Assembly: GCA_028023455.1 (NCBI GenBank)
Contig: JAQFVV010000205.1
Location: 1,719,353 to 1,783,352 of the forward strand
Direction of reading: 5' to 3'
Origin: Epiperipatus broadwayi
Lineage: Eukaryota > Onychophora > Udeonychophora > Euonychophora > Peripatidae
Length of the DNA: 64,000 nt
Positions 59,991 through 64,000 of this stretch are shown one piece after another (the first letter of the stretch is position 1; each line of letters opens with the position of its first letter). Position numbers and translations under genes: made by a program. The notes under the pieces were generated by a model. That model saw only the letters and a list, made by a program, of their open reading frames with translations. It was not told the origin of the DNA and made no database searches.

Positions 59991-61103
59991 ATATACGTTG
60001 ATAATCTTGTACATTCTTTATAAAATTTACATTACAAAGTTCTCTTCTTTATAATGTCTTTCAGCCATCTTTAATTAGCTAAAATATTTTTCTTTTAGCT
60101 TATCTAAATTAGTAATTTGTGTGTCTTTTGTTCTCTCCAATTTTTACTTTTATTTCTAATTAGATAAAAAAAATACGAAAGACAATTTTTAACTTTTATT
60201 ATATGTTTAAAAAAAATTATACTAATCAAAAAAAAATCTAAATTTACTTTTTTTTAGCTTTTACCAAATGCCAATATATTTGTACCATATATAAATAACC
60301 GGTACAATACATATATGTATTGTAAATTTCCGCAAATTAAATCCTCCTCTATTTATATAAATTTGGTGGCAAGAATATTTTTATTGCTAAAAGTTGTTAA
60401 AAAGAGGAAGAGTGATACCACATGTAGGGATGGGCAATAGACCATTTATATAAAGATCAGTAGTTGAGTTATGAAAAGAATTTTGATTGTAATTGTAGTG
60501 CTTCACGTGTCATCTAAGAACACTCTCCTCCATATCGTACTAATTGTTATTAGTGTACATACACACAAAACGATTCAGAAAAACATATCAATATATATAT
60601 ATTTATGAATTTATTTGCAAAACATATCAATATATATATATATATTTATGAATTTATTTGCTCATTATTGAATTAATATCTAATACTTTAATATAACCAA
60701 AATCTATTATTATGTGTGTGCATAACTACAAAGATTGTTATATTTATAATTGTGTATGTTTGATATTTCACACTTTGATGTTGATATATGGCATAATTGA
60801 TGAAAGGGATTCCTCTGAAACCTGTTATGTGAATCTTGCATGATCATAGTTTATAATTATTATTTATTATTTTATAGGTTAGTTAAATAATGAGCAAATA
60901 GACAATGTCTAAGTGCACTTATTCATTACGTTAAAAGATATTGTTCTGCGAATTTTCTGTAAATTTTGTAAAACCATTCATTTACTTGAATATTCTTAAT
61001 ATGTCAGTAAATATTTATATTTTTTACATTTTATCATTATAATTGTATTTATTATTTTTTTAAAAGTAGTAATATTTCTAAAGATTGTTCATTTCTTTTG
61101 TAG

Positions 61104-62065
61104 GTAGTCGAAGTCCAATAGAAGGTCCGCCTCCTAAACCTCCTAGATTATTTGTACATAGTGCCTCTGAAAGTGTTGAATTGGATAATTCTGTTGGTGG
61201 ACGTCGTTTAGTCACAATGATTAGTGAAGATACGCTTGAAGAATCCGAAAGTGAAAGTAAAGATGACGAAGTTGTATTTCGATCAAAAAATGTTTCTCTT
61301 CAAAGTTTTGATAATAGATTAAAAAGCAGCAATGATTTACCTCATTCCTATGTTGAAACCCTAACATCTGACCTAGAAAACAAGGACCATAGTCAAAGTT
61401 TACCGGTTGCAATATTGCCTGATAATCGTCCTCATGAAAGTGGACGTGCGGAATCTCCTAGAGAAAGTATGATGGGCATGCAAACTCTTGGACGCTTAAG
61501 TCTTGCAATGGACAATCTTCCCGATGATTGCGGTTCTGAAGTTGAACCATCATTTTTAGTTAGGGGTATTCGAGAGTCAAGTCTTTCTGAAGTAACTGAT
61601 GGGGAATTTCCTAGGCGGAATTCTGCAATTGATTTACTGTCAGAAGATTTTGATCGGAGAGTAAACATAAATAATAACCCGACTGTGACAAGAGTCCTAT
61701 CCTGCAACAGTTTAGATGTATTCGAGCCAGTTCTTTATGAAGGCGAAGAAGAGTCATCTAATTATTTAGAAGGACATCCAAAAAGTAACACCGCTGAAAC
61801 TTTAGTGAATCTGCCTTCTGATAATTGTCATGAAATTCATCTAAAAGGAAGCATCACTCATTTAAATCATCAGGAAGGTTTGTCTAATTTGCGACGTAGT
61901 CTGACAAGCAATTCCAGTTCAGGGAGCAGCAGTGGAGAAGACTTTATAAAGACAAAAAGCAGCAGCAGTATTACTGACAGTGCATCAAATGGTTTAGAAT
62001 TATCAATTGGCACTGTGCCAAAAATATTAACAGCAGAAAAAAACGATGATAAAATTTCTGAAAAG
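61104..62065 (+). CDS. GAPVD1: GAPVD1 large exon, serine-rich linker
   Basis: Acceptor TTCTTTTGTAG ending at 61103, donor GTAAAT at 62066. 962 bases, phase 1 in and phase 0 out, 320 codons. It opens with GSRSPIEGPPPKPPRLF, a class of proline motif (PPPKPPR) that could bind SH3 domains. It continues with a long acidic/serine linker including SLSEVTDGEFPRRNSAIDLL and a low-complexity SSSGSSSGEDF stretch, and ends in TAEKNDDKISEK. No strong alignment to the vertebrate linker is expected. Membership in the gene rests on phase, strand, composition and position. Reading stops at 62108 in intron, so the gene continues downstream of the window. Confidence 0.85.
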
Positions 62066-62974
62066 GTAAATTATGTAGGGCTTTTAATTTTGTTCAGTAC
62101 GCATATTTAAAGTGATAACAAGTATGCATTTGGGTGTGTTTATATCTACATTTGAATATATTTAGGTAGATAGATCATCGGGCACAGTTTATTGAATGTT
62201 GTAACAAGAAAGGGAGACCCTCTGAATTGGTTCCTAGTAAGGAAGATATTCAGATGAATCAATTGAATGATGCTATTATACTCATTTATTGCTTTGGGTC
62301 TCCCATGTTAATATGATTACTCTATTAGGAATTATATTGGGTTAACCATATACCATTCTTGCGAATTTCTTTAAAAGAATCTCGGAGGTGAATAAATTCT
62401 CTGAAATTAATCCTAATCCTTTGCAATAAGTTGTTTTTTTTATAAAATTGGTGTTTAAAACATTAAGAAGGAGTAAAGTGTTTTGAAGTGATCTCTCAAT
62501 GAATTAATTTATCAGTATTAAACCTTTCAATTTTTTTATTTATTTAAGTAGTTTGCATTATAGTTATAAAAACACATCACTTACCTTTTTTTCAATTTAC
62601 TAAATATGCATCCAAATCTTTGGACACTAATAAACAATAGCCCTAAAATGTCAGTGTTTTCCAGACTAATTCTGACTCCAGGTTTATTAATGTACAGTTG
62701 AGATTTAAAGCTGAATTTAAACATTACTCAAGCCTACAATAAAATGGGACTAGAGTAATGTGAGAAAAGGCATGCTTCTTTGAGATTGAAGTGACAGTAA
62801 GTTGGTACTGTAAAGAACGAAAGTTGTTCAGTATTCGATTATGTCTATTGAAACTCTCTAAAGCTATCATTTTATCAGAAAGAAGATCGTAATGTTGAAG
62901 CAAATTAGTGAATAAAAAATTGTAAATAGCTTACAAAAACTAATAATAAGTTTAAATAATTAACCTATTCTACT

Positions 62975-63295
62975 TGAATTCTGCCACCTTGTGGAAACTT
63001 ACTCAATTATTAAATGTTAGATGGCTGTGCTTAATAAATCTTATTCAGTACAGTCCTATCCATACTCACCTAATAGTTTCTATGTTATAGCTTTCATCGG
63101 TGAAAAGTTTGGATATGGATCTAGTGAATCTGGATTTTTTGAATCTAATATGCTGTCTCTGCAGTTGCCACCATTGGATAGGACTGCACTGGATAGAGAT
63201 TCGTTAAGAACCATCATTGGAGCATATACTGATTACTTAAACTTACACTAGGTGGCAGGAGTAGATTAGGAGAATTAGATTTGCTAGTAAAGTGT
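62975..63295. repeat. Hammerhead-bearing foldback family, locus 6 (decayed)
   Basis: Left CTGCCACCTTGTGGAAACTTA and right TAAACTTACACTAGGTGGCAG are inverted; AGTACAGTCCTATCC and GGATAGGACTGCACT likewise. The - core is CCGATGA (63110-63104) with GAAAC-TA but no usable triplet. Closest to locus 3 in its arms (GTGCTTAATAAATC). Confidence 0.6.
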
Positions 63296-63639
63296 AATGT
63301 GTAGGAAAAGATCATATGATTGTTTTGTTGATTTTATAATTTTAAACGTATTATAAATTTTTTAAAAATAGAAAATGTAATCGAAAAAGTCTTTTACTAT
63401 CAACTAAGTTTGGAAAAACTAATAATAGAATCTTTTCAGTATCAATTAACTGTTGTACTATAACATAACACGTTTTTTGAATTTTCGGAAGATCACTGAA
63501 GGTAATCATTTCATAATGCCATGATCCAAGAATCAGCCACTCTTGCCTCAATAGAGGACATTTTCAAAATTTTAAAGTAAAAGTTTAGAGCAGAGATAAG
63601 CATTCCAAGGTACTGTGGTTAATAGGATTCATCATTGTT

Positions 63640-64000
63640 AACCATTATCATTCCACTGCAGGATGGTCTCTCCAAGTTCAAAACTTCTCCAATCTCTAGC
63701 CTCTCTTCTCCATATCATCCCTGCACACTTTCTTATTTCATTCATCCATCTCATATGTGGTTTCTTTCTGGGTCTTTTACAATCTCTTTGGCATCCCGTT
63801 TAAGATTTCAACTGTCCACTTATCATCTCTTCTAGCATTACATCCAGCCCAATTCCACTTCAGTCTCTTAATTCTTTCAATTATGTCAGTAACATCTACT
63901 TGTTCTCTCACCCATGTATTTCGTTTTCAGTCTCTTCTTGTTACTCCTCGCATGCATTCTCCATATTTTATTGAGTGTCTCTGTATTGCTCTTCTATTAA
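63640..64000 (-). mobile_element. RTE-type LINE 3' end, - strand, cut by window end
   Basis: The - strand from 64000 encodes the same C-terminal region as 20700-21100 on + (ATTCCACTTCAGTCTC on + corresponds to RLKWNWAG; CTGCAGGATGGTCTCTCC corresponds to ETILQ). It ends near 63640 in the same ILQ-W region. The rest lies beyond the window. Confidence 0.65.

Larger units (their letters stand above)
47543..61103 (+). other. GAPVD1 intron 7 (13,561 bp)
   Basis: GTAACT...TTGTAG. Holds a small MITE, a 2.24 kb TIR transposon, family B copy 4, a PLE fragment, a LINE 3' end, the tandem ribozyme locus and PLE endonuclease fragments. 58650-59640 and 60060-61080 show only AT-rich sequence, apart from a tandem pair of a 40-bp unit at 60579-60661. 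Confidence 0.8.
62066..64000 (+). other. GAPVD1 intron after the large exon (runs off window)
   Basis: Begins GTAAAT. Contains hammerhead locus 6 (62975-63295) and the end of a LINE on - (63640-64000). 62100-62970 has only a short GGGAGACCC/GGGTCTCCC dyad at about 62205 and 62300. Confidence 0.75.

Noticed and set aside
59698-60054. 118-codon open frame
   Set aside because: It sits in a possible LTR on the other strand, has no recognisable domain and no splice or conservation support.

Overview
This is an AT-rich, intron-dominated stretch of an animal nuclear genome. One host gene runs through the whole window on the + strand: the middle part of GAPVD1 (RasGAP and VPS9 domain protein, GAPex-5/RME-6 family). 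Eight exons are visible, all with GT-AG borders and matching phases, adding 2,220 coding bases (740 codons). They carry the end of the RasGAP region and the long acidic, serine-rich linker. The first exons (most of RasGAP) lie upstream of the window and the last exons (VPS9) lie downstream. Intron sizes are very uneven: 82 and 121 bp for two of them, 4.3 to 17 kb for the others. Long introns, many Penelope-like elements (PLEs), RTE-type LINEs and tRNA-derived SINEs suggest a mollusc, most likely a cephalopod. That assignment is inference, not proof.

The introns are packed with mobile elements. The 5' flank (1-3244) has a decayed LINE and a tandem tRNA-like SINE. The 14 kb intron (3640-17705) holds a 3.5 kb PLE insertion bounded by a 12-bp direct repeat, with a LINE-like open frame and a hammerhead-like tail on the same insert. 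Intron 3 (17861-25346) holds an RTE LINE on + followed by the 5' half of a relative on -, plus foldback repeats. Introns 4 and 5 hold SINEs, palindromes, paired PLE tails and hammerhead-bearing elements. Intron 7 (47543-61103) holds a 2.24 kb terminal-inverted-repeat transposon with an 8-bp target duplication, more PLE endonuclease fragments and the best-preserved hammerhead repeat.

The most interesting signal is a dispersed repeat family found at six loci (about 12.2, 25.6, 35.1, 40.6, 54.7 and 63.0 kb). Its core folds as a type I hammerhead ribozyme with a very short stem III. Two subfamilies differ in sequence but keep pairing in all three stems, which is covariation. At 54.7 kb two identical ribozymes sit in tandem 407 bp apart. 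At 40.6 kb the repeat period is 456 bp and the insert is flanked by a 14-bp direct repeat. Every locus is an inverted pair (- copy on the left, + copy on the right). Tandem ribozyme monomers, target duplications and co-resident PLEs fit a retrozyme-like non-autonomous family probably moved by PLE machinery, but the recurrent inverted arrangement is unusual. No bacterial features, CRISPR arrays or operons are present.
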